A stretch of DNA of 64,000 nucleotides from an uncultured Saprospiraceae bacterium (GCA_938002665.1 CALLAE010000066.1:1-64000); one strand, 5' to 3'. Shown: positions 30,177 to 39,552, numbered from the stretch's first letter. Program-made: numbers and translations. The notes: a model not told the origin generated them from the sequence alone.

Positions 30177-31871
30177 TTAGGGTAGAAAAAGCTTCTTAGT
30201 TAATTCTTTATGAGCAGTAGTTACTTTTAATACATAAGCGCCAGAAGATACCTGACTGCGATCCAGACGATTATCACCATCTGTATCTCTCAGTAGTAAT
30301 TTGCCATCTACTGCGTAGAGCTGTAAGGAAGTAGGTGAAAGATTCTGACTAAATTCAAGGTAAAGATAATTTTGATCAGCTCTCAGAACTACATCAGAAG
30401 AATCCAGCTCATGTATACTAGAAATCTCAGGGCACAGCTCTACGTCCCATACTAACACCTCATCATCCAACACTGTGAGTTGTGAGGTCAAGGTATCATA
30501 TCCATCAGCAACTATCATGGCTTCATATATGCCATCATCTAGATATCTAAAATAATTACCCTCTATACTGTCAGAGAAGACACTGGAATTATCCTTATCA
30601 TGGTCTAACATTATAATTTCTGCTTTAAGTGGCTCACCAGATTTACAATCTACTACACTACCACGTAAGCCATACAAAGCTTCTTGCATATAATTTACCA
30701 AAGATCTTCTGTTGGCCTCCCACAGTTCTGGCAGCTTAGTCGCATCAGGTATTTTTCGCTCACTTAGCTCTAGCAAAAGCTCTCTACTTCTTTGAAAATA
30801 AGTCATGTAATCTTGTCTGCCACCATCGACTTCATACCAAGCATAACCATTAGTGATACCATTTTGCAGTCCTCTCAGGTAGTTACTGTGACTGTGCAGA
30901 TGACAGGTATCCGCATAAGCTCTAGCTGTTTCTATCCACCAAGTATCGTCAGCATGTAATTTCTCCCATGTATCCCACGGATAATTGACCACTTCTGCAC
31001 CTCCATGTATATTACTGGATAAATGAATATCCTGTGCTTCTGCAAATTCCATAAAAAATTTGGTCTCATCCTGAGTCGGTCTATTGTCAGGATTTTCTCC
31101 AGCTTCTGGATCAGGAAAATTTCTATTGAGGTCTATGAAGTTGGCATTTCTTCTTGTAGCTCCTTGTATGGTGCTATTATCATCTGTGTAAGTTCCATCA
31201 GGGTTGGCAAGTGGATTGATGAAGATGTTAACATTATCGAGTAGATTTTTTACTTTATCATCTTTATCATAATTGCACAGTAAGTGATCTATAAGCTGGA
31301 GCATAAGAGGAAAGCCTGCAGTCTCGTCCCCGTGCATGGTAGAGGTGTAGAAAAAGTTGGGCTCATCGTCATTACTACTCAGCTCATCTCCGAGATGGGC
31401 TACTAGTAGTTCTCTCCCACTATCTAGAGTGCCGATAATTATGATCTCACATAAGTCAGGATATTGCTCTGCAAAGAGGTACATCATCTCTACATAAGCC
31501 TCATAAGTTGGATAAAAATCCATAGCAGGCAGGCAAGCACTTTTATAGACAGGAATTTCTCCCGGCCCTTTCATGGTGAGGATAGCTTCTGGTCTTTTAA
31601 GATAATTAAAGGAGATGCCTTCTCTTACTAGGTAGTCATAGCCCGCTTTTGTCACATACAGCTTAGCCTTTTCATGAGTACAGCCATGATCTATAGTGAT
31701 ACCTTTGTGTCTGTCTAGTTCTGCAGCCAGACTATGATCAGCTAATTCTATTTCTATACCGCCTTGCTGGTCAAAAATTTCTGATGATAAGTTATGCTGG
31801 CAGAGTAGAGGGTTAGAGAGGAGTAAGCAAAAGCTGAGGCTAGCAAAAAATCCTCTTACTGAGGCAGTCAT
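30177..31871 (-). CDS. Secreted M14 zinc carboxypeptidase with T9SS sorting domain
   Basis: About 564 residues. A signal peptide is followed by the carboxypeptidase domain with HGDETAGFPL (zinc His/Glu), NLDRN-type LNRNFPDPE, the third ligand in NIHGGAEVVNY, and the catalytic Glu in LLLELSERK. A carboxypeptidase-regulatory-like beta domain comes next (LRGSVVDCKSGEPLKAEI), then a C-terminal type A sorting domain (SSGAYVLKVTT...KKLFLP), so it should exit through the SprA route. The ATG at 31871 is preferred over 31904 because it gives a standard signal peptide; it still overlaps the end of ybeY by 32 bases. Confidence 0.9.
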   Translation of the reverse strand: MTASVRGFFASLSFCLLLSNPLLCQHNLSSEIFDQQGGIEIELADHSLAAELDRHKGITIDHGCTHEKAKLYVTKAGYDYLVREGISFNYLKRPEAILTMKGPGEIPVYKSACLPAMDFYPTYEAYVEMMYLFAEQYPDLCEIIIIGTLDSGRELLVAHLGDELSSNDDEPNFFYTSTMHGDETAGFPLMLQLIDHLLCNYDKDDKVKNLLDNVNIFINPLANPDGTYTDDNSTIQGATRRNANFIDLNRNFPDPEAGENPDNRPTQDETKFFMEFAEAQDIHLSSNIHGGAEVVNYPWDTWEKLHADDTWWIETARAYADTCHLHSHSNYLRGLQNGITNGYAWYEVDGGRQDYMTYFQRSRELLLELSERKIPDATKLPELWEANRRSLVNYMQEALYGLRGSVVDCKSGEPLKAEIIMLDHDKDNSSVFSDSIEGNYFRYLDDGIYEAMIVADGYDTLTSQLTVLDDEVLVWDVELCPEISSIHELDSSDVVLRADQNYLYLEFSQNLSPTSLQLYAVDGKLLLRDTDGDNRLDRSQVSSGAYVLKVTTAHKELTKKLFLP

Positions 31872-32292
31872 TTTCTTTAGTTCGCATTTCCTTTTGTTCT
31901 GCATCTGTTTTGTCTTTGTATCCTAATAAGTGAAGCAGCCCATGTGCCATGACTCTGTGTAGCTCGTCTCTTACTGGTGTTTTGTAAAGGTCGGCATTTT
32001 CCTTTATTCTTTCAATGCTGATATAGATTGTTCCTTCTAAGGGATTCTGTTGTAAAGGAAAGGTAATTATATCTGTGTAAAAGTCGTGATTGAGATATTC
32101 CTTATTTATTTCCAGAAGGTAATCATCGGTGCAGAAGATATACTCTAATAAAGAAAGCTCTTGCTCTTCTGCCTTACTGATGTCTAGTAGCCATTGCTTG
32201 ATTGCTTCGGGCTGCTCTAGCTCATAAGCCACATCTGCAAAATCAAAAGTAATGGGAGAGTCATGATATGTGGTATCAGGTGTATCAGGCAA
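31840..32292 (-). CDS. ybeY: Endoribonuclease YbeY (rRNA maturation)
   Basis: 150 residues. The metal-site region reads HGLLHLLGYKDKTD, where the classic motif is H-x3-H-x5-H; the first two His are present but the third position is Asp. I recall the same GYKD form in other Bacteroidota, so it is probably a lineage variant, not damage. YbeY processes rRNA 3' ends and takes part in 70S quality control. It overlaps the upstream HATPase gene by 8 bases and the downstream M14 gene, so it is within a tight operon. Confidence 0.88.
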   Translation of the reverse strand: MPDTPDTTYHDSPITFDFADVAYELEQPEAIKQWLLDISKAEEQELSLLEYIFCTDDYLLEINKEYLNHDFYTDIITFPLQQNPLEGTIYISIERIKENADLYKTPVRDELHRVMAHGLLHLLGYKDKTDAEQKEMRTKENDCLSKRIFC

Positions 32293-32689
32293 GCTTAAAG
32301 TGCATCTCGACAGTCCTGCCGCTATCTAGAAAACTAATCTTATCCGAGAGTTTCTTCATTATGAAAACGCCTCTTCCTCCACAGCATTCTAGATTCTGAG
32401 GCAAGGTAGGGTCTGCAACTTCATGTGGATTGAAGCCTTGGCCTTCGTCAGAAATTCTGATTACAACTTCTTCTGATCGCTCTTCACAGTTGACCCTTAC
32501 ATATTTGTTCTCATCCTTTTCATTGCCGTGGATGATGGCATTATTGACAGCTTCGGTGAGCGAGATTAGAATATTATCATAGACCTCTTGGGTAAACTTA
32601 CAAGTTTTCTTAAGAGTAGAGACATAACCTTCGATACATTGTACCTGGCTTGGGCTCGATTTTATCTTTAGCATCAACTCGTGGTGCAT
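32285..32689 (-). CDS. RsbW-like ATP-binding protein (HATPase_c_2)
   Basis: 134 residues. The GHKL ATPase boxes are clear: N-box EAVNNAIIHGN near 50-60, G1 box DEGQGFNP near 80-90, and GRGVFIMKKLSD near 105-118. There is no kinase dimerisation or sensor domain, so it fits the anti-sigma-factor serine kinase (RsbW/SpoIIAB) type. A partner anti-anti-sigma factor is not in the window. It sits between the DUF4175 gene and ybeY. The start may be the second Met at residue 6. Confidence 0.8.
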   Translation of the reverse strand: MHHELMLKIKSSPSQVQCIEGYVSTLKKTCKFTQEVYDNILISLTEAVNNAIIHGNEKDENKYVRVNCEERSEEVVIRISDEGQGFNPHEVADPTLPQNLECCGGRGVFIMKKLSDKISFLDSGRTVEMHFKLA

Positions 32690-32754
32690 ACAGGTTGGTT
32701 GAGATATTAATGAAAACGGATAAAAATAATAAAACGTTACTAACTCTTGTAAAG

Positions 32755-35700
32755 CTATTCTGCTTTTAGAGCTCTGTAATATTCATCTACTAGTCTTTTA
32801 TAAAACGGTCTGAGCGAAGGAGATACTTTCTTATACATCTCAGTTTCTGCCTCTCTTTCTTTCAGATACTCTTTCAGTGCAGGAGGCAATTCTTTCTTAT
32901 AGTCCTTGCCTGTCTCTGCTTTTCTTTTCTGGTCTTTGTCTCTTTGCTTATCTGCTTTTTCGGCCTCTAAGAGTCGGGTCAGTATTTCTTGCTGACGCAT
33001 AAGCAGCTGGTTATCTAATCGTTTGTTGACAAGGTCAGTTTCTACCTTATCCATACCATCTATCAGTTCCTGTAGAGCAGGGTCAGCTTTGCCTTGCTCT
33101 GATTGTTCTTTTTGTAAGCCTTCTAGTGCTCTTCTCAGCGCTGCTTGTCTTGCTGCTGCCTTAGCAAACTCTTTGGCATCGCCTCCTTTGCCTTTGCCAT
33201 CTTTCCCCTTCTTTCCTTGCTCCCCAGCCATCTTCTTCATCTGCTCATTCAGGTCACCTTGTCCTTTAGTTATCTTGTCTATCGGCACCTTACTAGGCTT
33301 GCCTCCACTCGCTCCGGGCTTATTACACATCTGGCTACCAGACATCATGCCTGACATCTGCTGTTGCATCTCTTCCATAGACTCACTCAACATCAGTGCC
33401 AAATCATTGACATTCTTCATCGTATGTCTCTGGTTCTCCTCAGCTACATTTCTTTTCCTTTCTTCTAACTGATCTATGGACTCCTCTATATTAGTCTTGA
33501 CTTCTACAACTTTCTCGCTGACAAAAGTCTGTATCTTATCATTCCTTTTAGCCAGTGCTTCTAGGGAATCTTGTATCATCCTAAAGTCATCCTTCAGTTT
33601 GAATTGCTCCTGAAGATGCCTGACATACTTTGGTGTATTGAGTTGTGTGGCTTTGATATTATCTATCAGCTCTTCTTGATCAAAAGACAACATTACCAGA
33701 TTCTCTAACAATTGTCTGAGCGCCTGCATATCTTCTTCCATCTGCTCTTGCTCAGAGGACTGCATGGCCGCTGACATGCCCGCAGCCATCTCTTTCATTT
33801 TCTTGGAAGCTTGCTTTTGCTTATCGGAAGCACCCTTGTTGTCTTGTTGCTCCATTTTTTCTTGGCTCTGCTCCATGTCTTCTTGTATATCATCCATCTT
33901 CTCTTCATTCTCCTCACCTATATCTTTAGGTCGCTCCAGCTCTTCGTTCTTTTTCTCTAGCTCCTTCATCTCTTCTTCCAGTTTCTCCATTTCCTCGTTG
34001 AGCTTTTCTTGTTCTTTCTTTAGCTCCTCTTGAGATTTTTTCTGCTCTTCTGTATCCTTAGCCAGTTCTTCTTGTTTCTCTGCTAGCTCTTCTAGTTTTT
34101 CTATGGCATCCTTCATTTCCTTCTCCACCTCTAGATTCTTAAAGAGCTCTAAGAGTCTGTCCATCTCCGTTTCCATCTCTTCATCATTCATCTGCATGTC
34201 CTCCATCTTCTCCAGCATGTCATCTTTGTTGAGCTCTTCCATCAGCTCCTTGATCTTTTCCATCAGTTCCATCGTCTCATCATTCATTGCTTCCTCAAAC
34301 ATCTCCTGGATCTTTTCCTGCTTCTCAAGTATATCTTCTTTTTGCTCAGAGAACTCTTCTTGGTTCTTCATGTTCTCTTCGAACTTCTCCTTAGCTTCTT
34401 TTAGCTTGTCTTGGAGTTCTTTCTGACGTTCCATCAGTTTTTCTAGTTCCTTCTTATCCTCCCATGATGGCTCTTGCTTCTGAAGCATTTTTTCTCTTAG
34501 CTTCTTGAGCTCTTCTTGTATCTTTTTTGATTCCTCTAAGGCATCTTTGAGTTTGTCTTTAATCTCTTCTTCATTCGCGTCTTCTTGCTCCTCAAATTCT
34601 TCTATAGTCGGTTTCTCAAATTCCATGACAGCTGTCTTAGCCGACTTGGCACCATTTACACCGTCGTTATCTTTTACTTCAAAGTAGTAGCTTACTTTTT
34701 CTCCAGGCTTAAGACCCAGCTCAGCAACATCGAAAGTATGGTCATACTGTGTCTCTCTAGACTTGGGATTAGCAAGCAGAATACTTTCTACTTTCTGGCT
34801 GCCATTACTAGCCGTCACTGTATAATTAAAGGTCAAACTAGTCAGACCATAATCATCAGAAGCATTTCCTATAAAATAGGTGACTGTTCTCTCTAGGCTA
34901 TCTACAAAAGATTCTACACTGATCTCAGGATGCTGATCAGGTGTTACATTTAAGGTATAAGCAATAGAATCCGGGTTAGGTATAACCTTATTAGAGATGA
35001 AAACCTTATAGATATCATCTTTGACTATTCTTTTGACGAGTCGGAATCTGTTATCCGATTTTCTTTCGGCATCTACGCTGAGACCAAGATTCTCAAAATT
35101 AACTTTGACTGCATCAGTATTCTCTGCATCAAAATTCCATGTAATCTTTGTGCCTTGTGGGATGACGACATCTCCTATGTTAGCTAGTCTCTCATCTTTC
35201 CTTCCGATATAACTCGGATAGTCTAGATACAACTCAAAACCTGTAAGGTCTGGCTTGAGCAGAACATTGAGTTCGTGATCGTCCGACTTGACTGGACCAG
35301 CGAAGAAATGGAAAGGAATATCTTTCTGTACATTCTTAAATGTATAGCTGAAGGTGTTACCACTCTCTTTTTTCATCCTATATTGGAAGTTGTCTACATC
35401 TATAAACACTTCATCTGGCAGGGCTTCTCCATCTACAGTCGTCGTCACTGTAAGGCTTTCATACTGAACAACTTTCAATTCACTTTCTATTCCACTGAAA
35501 TGGAAGGGCGCTGCTCTTTCAAATTCTTTATCATTATTAATCAATCTATGTGTCGGCTCAGTGATGAGGCTCGGCGCTGCGAAAAGCATTACGAGTAGCA
35601 GCATCGCTGGAGGGAGTGCATAGCGCAGGTACTTTTTATTATTCCCTAGATCTATGGCTGACTTGAAAGGAACTGGCTTGATAGCTTCCGTTTTCTGATT

Positions 35701-36093
35701 GATACTGGCATTGATGAGGGCCATGCTTGCATTCCCTGTCGCTTGTTTTTTGAGCTGTAGGATGTTCAGCAGCTTATCTTTCACATCAGTGAAGTGATTT
35801 CCTACTATAGAAGCCGCTTGTTCGTGATCTATACGCTGACCTAACTTGAAATATTTAAGCAGAGGTAGCGCTATCCAAAATCCGATAGCCAATAGAGAGA
35901 CTCCTATAAAACCATAAAAGAGACCTTTACGGATGCCACTATCAAAATAAGCATAGTGCTCGAGTAGATTTATGGCAATAAAGAGACCTAAAATAACAGC
36001 AGTGGTATAGAGAAATCCTCTTATCAGCTGATTGAGGTAATACTTTCTTATGAATCGATCGAGTTTTTGAATTAGGAGATCGTAATTACTCAT
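32755..36093 (-). CDS. DUF4175 membrane protein with a very long charged coiled coil
   Basis: 1112 residues. Membrane segments lie at about residues 25-45, 58-78 and 158-175; a large beta-rich external part follows to about residue 490, and then several hundred residues of Glu/Lys/Met/Gln-rich coiled coil (for example EELKKEQEKLNEEMEKLEEEM). A Gly/Lys-rich stretch near 940-970 (GKKGKDGKGKGGDAKEF) leads to the final helical part. This is the DUF4175 family of Bacteroidota, of unknown function. It is the first gene of the run HATPase, ybeY, M14, MBL. The compositional bias also creates long meaningless open frames on the other strand. Confidence 0.85.
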   Translation of the reverse strand: MSNYDLLIQKLDRFIRKYYLNQLIRGFLYTTAVILGLFIAINLLEHYAYFDSGIRKGLFYGFIGVSLLAIGFWIALPLLKYFKLGQRIDHEQAASIVGNHFTDVKDKLLNILQLKKQATGNASMALINASINQKTEAIKPVPFKSAIDLGNNKKYLRYALPPAMLLLVMLFAAPSLITEPTHRLINNDKEFERAAPFHFSGIESELKVVQYESLTVTTTVDGEALPDEVFIDVDNFQYRMKKESGNTFSYTFKNVQKDIPFHFFAGPVKSDDHELNVLLKPDLTGFELYLDYPSYIGRKDERLANIGDVVIPQGTKITWNFDAENTDAVKVNFENLGLSVDAERKSDNRFRLVKRIVKDDIYKVFISNKVIPNPDSIAYTLNVTPDQHPEISVESFVDSLERTVTYFIGNASDDYGLTSLTFNYTVTASNGSQKVESILLANPKSRETQYDHTFDVAELGLKPGEKVSYYFEVKDNDGVNGAKSAKTAVMEFEKPTIEEFEEQEDANEEEIKDKLKDALEESKKIQEELKKLREKMLQKQEPSWEDKKELEKLMERQKELQDKLKEAKEKFEENMKNQEEFSEQKEDILEKQEKIQEMFEEAMNDETMELMEKIKELMEELNKDDMLEKMEDMQMNDEEMETEMDRLLELFKNLEVEKEMKDAIEKLEELAEKQEELAKDTEEQKKSQEELKKEQEKLNEEMEKLEEEMKELEKKNEELERPKDIGEENEEKMDDIQEDMEQSQEKMEQQDNKGASDKQKQASKKMKEMAAGMSAAMQSSEQEQMEEDMQALRQLLENLVMLSFDQEELIDNIKATQLNTPKYVRHLQEQFKLKDDFRMIQDSLEALAKRNDKIQTFVSEKVVEVKTNIEESIDQLEERKRNVAEENQRHTMKNVNDLALMLSESMEEMQQQMSGMMSGSQMCNKPGASGGKPSKVPIDKITKGQGDLNEQMKKMAGEQGKKGKDGKGKGGDAKEFAKAAARQAALRRALEGLQKEQSEQGKADPALQELIDGMDKVETDLVNKRLDNQLLMRQQEILTRLLEAEKADKQRDKDQKRKAETGKDYKKELPPALKEYLKEREAETEMYKKVSPSLRPFYKRLVDEYYRALKAE

Positions 36094-36399
36094 ATATCTG
36101 GACTCGTTTTATTCTGATAAAAACGCGGCAAAATAGCCTCTTAGCTTAATAAAAACGGGGTATTACACTAACAATAACCTAATCTGTAACTAAAAGTTTC
36201 TTTAGGCTATGGTTAATAGAGCAAATTATAAATTCTAGGTACAGAATGCAATGTGAAACCCTAATAAAAGCATGTTAAGGCGCTAAAAAGCAATGAAATA
36301 CACATTTAGACAGCTTAGGTCTAAAAATTCAGTAATTATTCTACTTCTTTTCGATATCTGCCTATCTTAATACCATACTTCCATTACAATTTTAACATT
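36094..36399. other. Intergenic region between divergent genes
   Basis: This 306-base AT-rich gap separates the divergent DUF4175 and small-lipoprotein genes. I see a small CGTTTT/AAAACG inverted repeat at 36105-36125 and, on the minus strand, a near-consensus -7 element (CTATTTTG) near 36132-36139. Nothing coding or RNA-like was recognised. Confidence 0.5.
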
Positions 36400-36906
36400 A
36401 TGAACTGTACATACTTATCTTTTCTCTTAGCGTTTCTGATTAGTAGCATTTTAGTCCTTTCCTGTGGTAATGATCCAGTGCCTTTGCCAGACCCTTGTGA
36501 GGGCATTGTCATTCTAGAAGAAAATGTCACCATCAACGGTGAAAGCTATAAGATCAACGACCCTGATTATTCAGATCTGCTAACGTTTATCTGGCAGTTT
36601 GCTTTTGATGCAGTTAATGAGGATTGCTCAGAGCGCTATGCTTTCAGTTTTGAGTTTGCCGATACAGCGCCTATCTACAGTGGGAGCTATACTACTAAGC
36701 TTCTGGATAGTGCTGCTTTTTTAAAACCTGACAAAAAAGAAGCCTTTGTAATCTACAGTCTTAATCGTGGAAAAAACACAAAGATAGTTTCTGGCGGCAC
36801 TACCACTGTCAATGACAATCCAGATGGCAGCCAAACCATCACCTTGGATGGCGTAGACGAAGATCAGAATAGCATCATGTTAGAAACGACCTTTAAGTTT
36901 AAATAA
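36400..36906 (+). CDS. Hypothetical small lipoprotein
   Basis: 168 residues with a lipoprotein signal ending SSILVLSCGND. The mature part is acidic and beta-rich (for example EENVTINGESYKINDPDY, then DNPDGSQTITLDGVDEDQN), with no recognised family. It is flanked by the divergent DUF4175 gene and, 190 bases downstream, a convergent peptidase gene. A TAGGA/TCCTA hairpin without a T-tract lies just after the stop. Confidence 0.6.
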   Translation: MNCTYLSFLLAFLISSILVLSCGNDPVPLPDPCEGIVILEENVTINGESYKINDPDYSDLLTFIWQFAFDAVNEDCSERYAFSFEFADTAPIYSGSYTTKLLDSAAFLKPDKKEAFVIYSLNRGKNTKIVSGGTTTVNDNPDGSQTITLDGVDEDQNSIMLETTFKFK

Positions 36907-37096
36907 AAAGCCTCAATGATGATGGGATCACCAATAGGATGAAAGTCCTACTCTTACTCTGAATCATTCAAAAATATTGCTTGCCTAGACTTACAGAAAA
37001 AATGATGGTCATACTTCTGTCTGACCCCATTCGTTGTTTTTGTATGCTAAGTAGTCTTCTGGATGCAGCATCGAGATGTTACAGTAGACAAAGAAT

Positions 37097-38392
37097 CTAA
37101 TCCAAAACACTTACATCTAACTCTCTATCTATCCACTTAGATAAGCGCTTGGAGAGCAAAGATTTATTTTGGTCAGTCATGTTCTTGATACGGGCATCTC
37201 CATGAGACTTGTCTTTCATAAAAAACCAAAGAGACTCACTCTTTTTCACTTCTGGTACTGCAGTGGCTGACCAGGTATCATTAGCTCCATTGATGTAGAT
37301 GAAAGGTAAGTCTGTTTTCTGAGTCCACTCAAAAACTTTATTGGTCAAAGCACCATCAAATTCTACTTCCTTCTTATCAGGTGTAAATATGGCAGATGGG
37401 TTTCCATTCTGACCTATGTGCTTAAGCAAGCCCTTAAATTCATCTACTTCAAAACCATAATAGCCCATCTCTTCTGCAGACTGAAAATAATGCGAGCCAA
37501 AATCTTTCATGCTCTTATCAGAATAGAAAGCTAAACCGACTACATCTATAAAATGCTGTATCAAGGTATCTCTAGGCGCTGAATGCTCCGGAATTTTTCC
37601 ACAGTCAGTCCCCCACTGCCACACAGAAAATGGATACTCCAAAATCGCATACTCGTAAGCCTGATCTATATTTAGGTAACTGAAATCTAGGTCTTGCCCT
37701 TTAGCAAACCATTTGAGATAAGATTTCATAAGCTCGGCTTCTTCTAACATCTTAACCTGGAACTCATAGATATCTTGTCGGCATTCTTTTGTGCCGACCT
37801 TATCGAGAAACTCATAGATCCTTTTATCCTCAGCGCTATGATTGACTGGTGCGACATAAGGGATAGATACATCTACATCGTCTGGATAGAAGTATCTATA
37901 AAAAATCGTCGTAGTCCCTCCTTTGCTGATACCACTGCTGATCCACTTTCCAGAATAGATAGTTCTGAATATGGTATTGAGCTTATGCAGATCAGCTGTT
38001 ACTTGTTCAAAATTGAGATAATCATAGTCAAGACTATCTGGTGAAGATTCTAAAAAATATCTGTGCTCAACTTGTATCTGATTAGCGGCAGCTAGTTTTG
38101 CTATTTCCGTAATCCTATTGGTCGGCCTCCCATAGCCATTAGTGATTATGGCTGTAGGTCCAGAATAGTCCTTATGGCTTAGAAAAACTCTCTGATAGAA
38201 ATAGCCTTTCTCAGGGTGCTTATGATCAAGAGGCTGTTTTACTTTTAATTGGTAGGCAGACTCATAGCCCTCTGGTGTATCTATTTTCTTAAAAATGACA
38301 TCTGGTAGTTCAAAAAGCTTCATTTCTAGCTCTGACTGTGCTGAAAGGGATATGATACTCCAAAAAAGGCAACTAACTAAAGCTGTACGCAT
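37097..38392 (-). CDS. Exported serine peptidase, S37/PS-10 tripeptidyl-aminopeptidase type
   Basis: 431 residues with a signal peptide ending SLSAQ. The order fits the S37/S28-like alpha/beta-hydrolase peptidases: QPLDHKHPEKGYFYQRVFLSH near residues 50-70, the phrase VEHRYFLESSP near 105, the nucleophile in SSGISKGGTT (Ser of GISKGG) near 150, an Asp in INGANDTWS near 365, and a His in KDKSHGDARI near 395. These remove short N-terminal peptides in the periplasm or outside the cell. No operon partner is evident. Confidence 0.8.
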   Translation of the reverse strand: MRTALVSCLFWSIISLSAQSELEMKLFELPDVIFKKIDTPEGYESAYQLKVKQPLDHKHPEKGYFYQRVFLSHKDYSGPTAIITNGYGRPTNRITEIAKLAAANQIQVEHRYFLESSPDSLDYDYLNFEQVTADLHKLNTIFRTIYSGKWISSGISKGGTTTIFYRYFYPDDVDVSIPYVAPVNHSAEDKRIYEFLDKVGTKECRQDIYEFQVKMLEEAELMKSYLKWFAKGQDLDFSYLNIDQAYEYAILEYPFSVWQWGTDCGKIPEHSAPRDTLIQHFIDVVGLAFYSDKSMKDFGSHYFQSAEEMGYYGFEVDEFKGLLKHIGQNGNPSAIFTPDKKEVEFDGALTNKVFEWTQKTDLPFIYINGANDTWSATAVPEVKKSESLWFFMKDKSHGDARIKNMTDQNKSLLSKRLSKWIDRELDVSVLD

Positions 38393-38546
38393 GACTTGAT
38401 TTTTTCCAAAATATCAAGTTTAGGAGTTTTAAAACAAAAAGCTGGACTCAGAAGTAAATATTTTTTGAGTAGTAGGCAACCTTCATAGATTCTCCAGCAT
38501 ATCCACTAGTGCATTCGAAAAATTATTTAAACGTGAAAAAGAAACT

Positions 38547-39419
38547 ATGAGACTTAATTTAATATCACTAATCAGTTTTAGCTTACTAGCTACCCTATTT
38601 ATCTCTTGTGGCGATGATGAACCCACTACTGATAACCTAACCCTCAATATCAGTGGTCTAGAAGATCTAGGCGAATCCGCCGTATATGAGGGCTGGATCA
38701 TGGTAGATGGCGCTCCACAAACTACTGGCACCTTTACCGTCAATGAATCAGGAGACTTATCCAAAAACTCATTCGAATTAGATGCGGAAGCTTTAGAAAA
38801 GGCTACAGCTTTTATTCTGACAGTAGAGCCCAGTCCTGATCCTAGTCCTGCACCTAGTGATGTGCATATACTTGCAGGAGATTTTTCTGAAAATGAAGCC
38901 GGCCTGACTATCGGGCATGAGGCGGCTTTAGGTAATGACTTTAGCAGCAGTGCTGGTAAGTATATCCTTGCAACACCTACAGATATGGATGACTCTAACG
39001 AAGCCAGTGGCATCTGGTTTCTAGATAATTCTTCTGGTGCTCCAGAAGTAGGCTTGGAGCTTCCTACTCTACCTGCTGGCTGGGCCTATGAAGGATGGGC
39101 AGTTATAGATGGCATACCAGTGAGTACTGGAACTTTCACTTCTGTGACAGGGCAAGATGACTCGGCAGTTTTTAGCGGTGCAGGAGGACCTCCTTTCCCA
39201 GGTGAAGATTTTCTTAATGATGCACCTGCTGGATTATCGTTCCCAACTGATCTATCTGGAGGAAAAGCAGTTATAAGCATAGAACCAGTGCCTGACAATA
39301 GCCCTGATCCTTTTGTACTGAAGCCTCTAGTGGGAGATATTCCTGCTGCCGCGCCCGTGCACTCTGTACTAACTATAGATCAGCACCTCAATTTTCCTAC
39401 AGGCTCTGCTTCAAAGTAG
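38547..39419 (+). CDS. Lipoprotein with two anti-sigma RskA-C-like domains (copy A)
   Basis: 290 residues with a lipoprotein signal ending LFISCGDDE. The mature protein contains two related units, each with a YEGW-x-x-VDG-P-x-(S/T)TGTF core followed by an (I/V)EP-x-PD-x-(S)P block (residues about 45-105 and 170-255). This resembles the external C-terminal domain of RskA-type anti-sigma factors (yqlWlvdgg..slG, then EPaGGSp.Ptgp). There is no membrane helix or cytoplasmic sigma-binding domain, so it is not a conventional anti-sigma factor. It is a clear paralog of 41477-42385. A terminator follows. Function unknown. Confidence 0.7.
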   Translation: MRLNLISLISFSLLATLFISCGDDEPTTDNLTLNISGLEDLGESAVYEGWIMVDGAPQTTGTFTVNESGDLSKNSFELDAEALEKATAFILTVEPSPDPSPAPSDVHILAGDFSENEAGLTIGHEAALGNDFSSSAGKYILATPTDMDDSNEASGIWFLDNSSGAPEVGLELPTLPAGWAYEGWAVIDGIPVSTGTFTSVTGQDDSAVFSGAGGPPFPGEDFLNDAPAGLSFPTDLSGGKAVISIEPVPDNSPDPFVLKPLVGDIPAAAPVHSVLTIDQHLNFPTGSASK

Positions 39420-39457
39420 AACAACAGATACAAGATAAATACTAATGGAAGTTGTTG

Positions 39458-39493
39458 GCCGTTTCTCCAGTCCTTGGAGAGGCGGCTTTTTTT
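39458..39493 (+). terminator. Rho-independent terminator after lipoprotein copy A
   Basis: GCCGTTTCTCCA pairs with TGGAGAGGCGGC (with G-U pairs), followed by seven T residues. It is preceded at 39443 by TAATGGAAGTTGT, the same 13 bases that precede the terminator at 44053. Confidence 0.8.
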
Positions 39494-39522
39494 ATGGATT
39501 GTCCATATAAACTTGAGTAGAT

Positions 39523-39552
39523 GATAATACGACCACGCTGAGGTCGGAGATC
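39523..39552 (+). repeat. Short palindromic element related to 24238-24267
   Basis: GATAATACGACCACGCTGAG followed by GTCGGAGATC contains a CGACC/GGTCG stem and matches the element at 24238-24267 at about 24 of 30 positions. The rest of the gap to the AraC gene (39553-39813) holds only a weak ACGAC/GTCGT palindrome at 39681-39703 and nothing coding. Confidence 0.4.

Noticed and set aside
33764-34426. Two Ser/Phe-rich plus-strand frames
   Set aside because: Antisense shadows of the Glu/Lys coiled coil of the DUF4175 gene; the Ser/Phe-rich content is the mirror of GAA/GAG/AAG codons.
36932-36957. TAGGA/TCCTA hairpin after the small lipoprotein gene
   Set aside because: Short stem and no T-tract, so not called a terminator.
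36998-37030. Sequence like GGGGTCAGACAG on the minus strand, suggestive of a mobile-element end
   Set aside because: No partner repeat, transposase remnant or target duplication was found nearby.
38483-39013. 176-codon minus-strand frame
   Set aside because: Lies antisense to lipoprotein copy A, has no family features, and the sense frame has a signal peptide and a close paralog.
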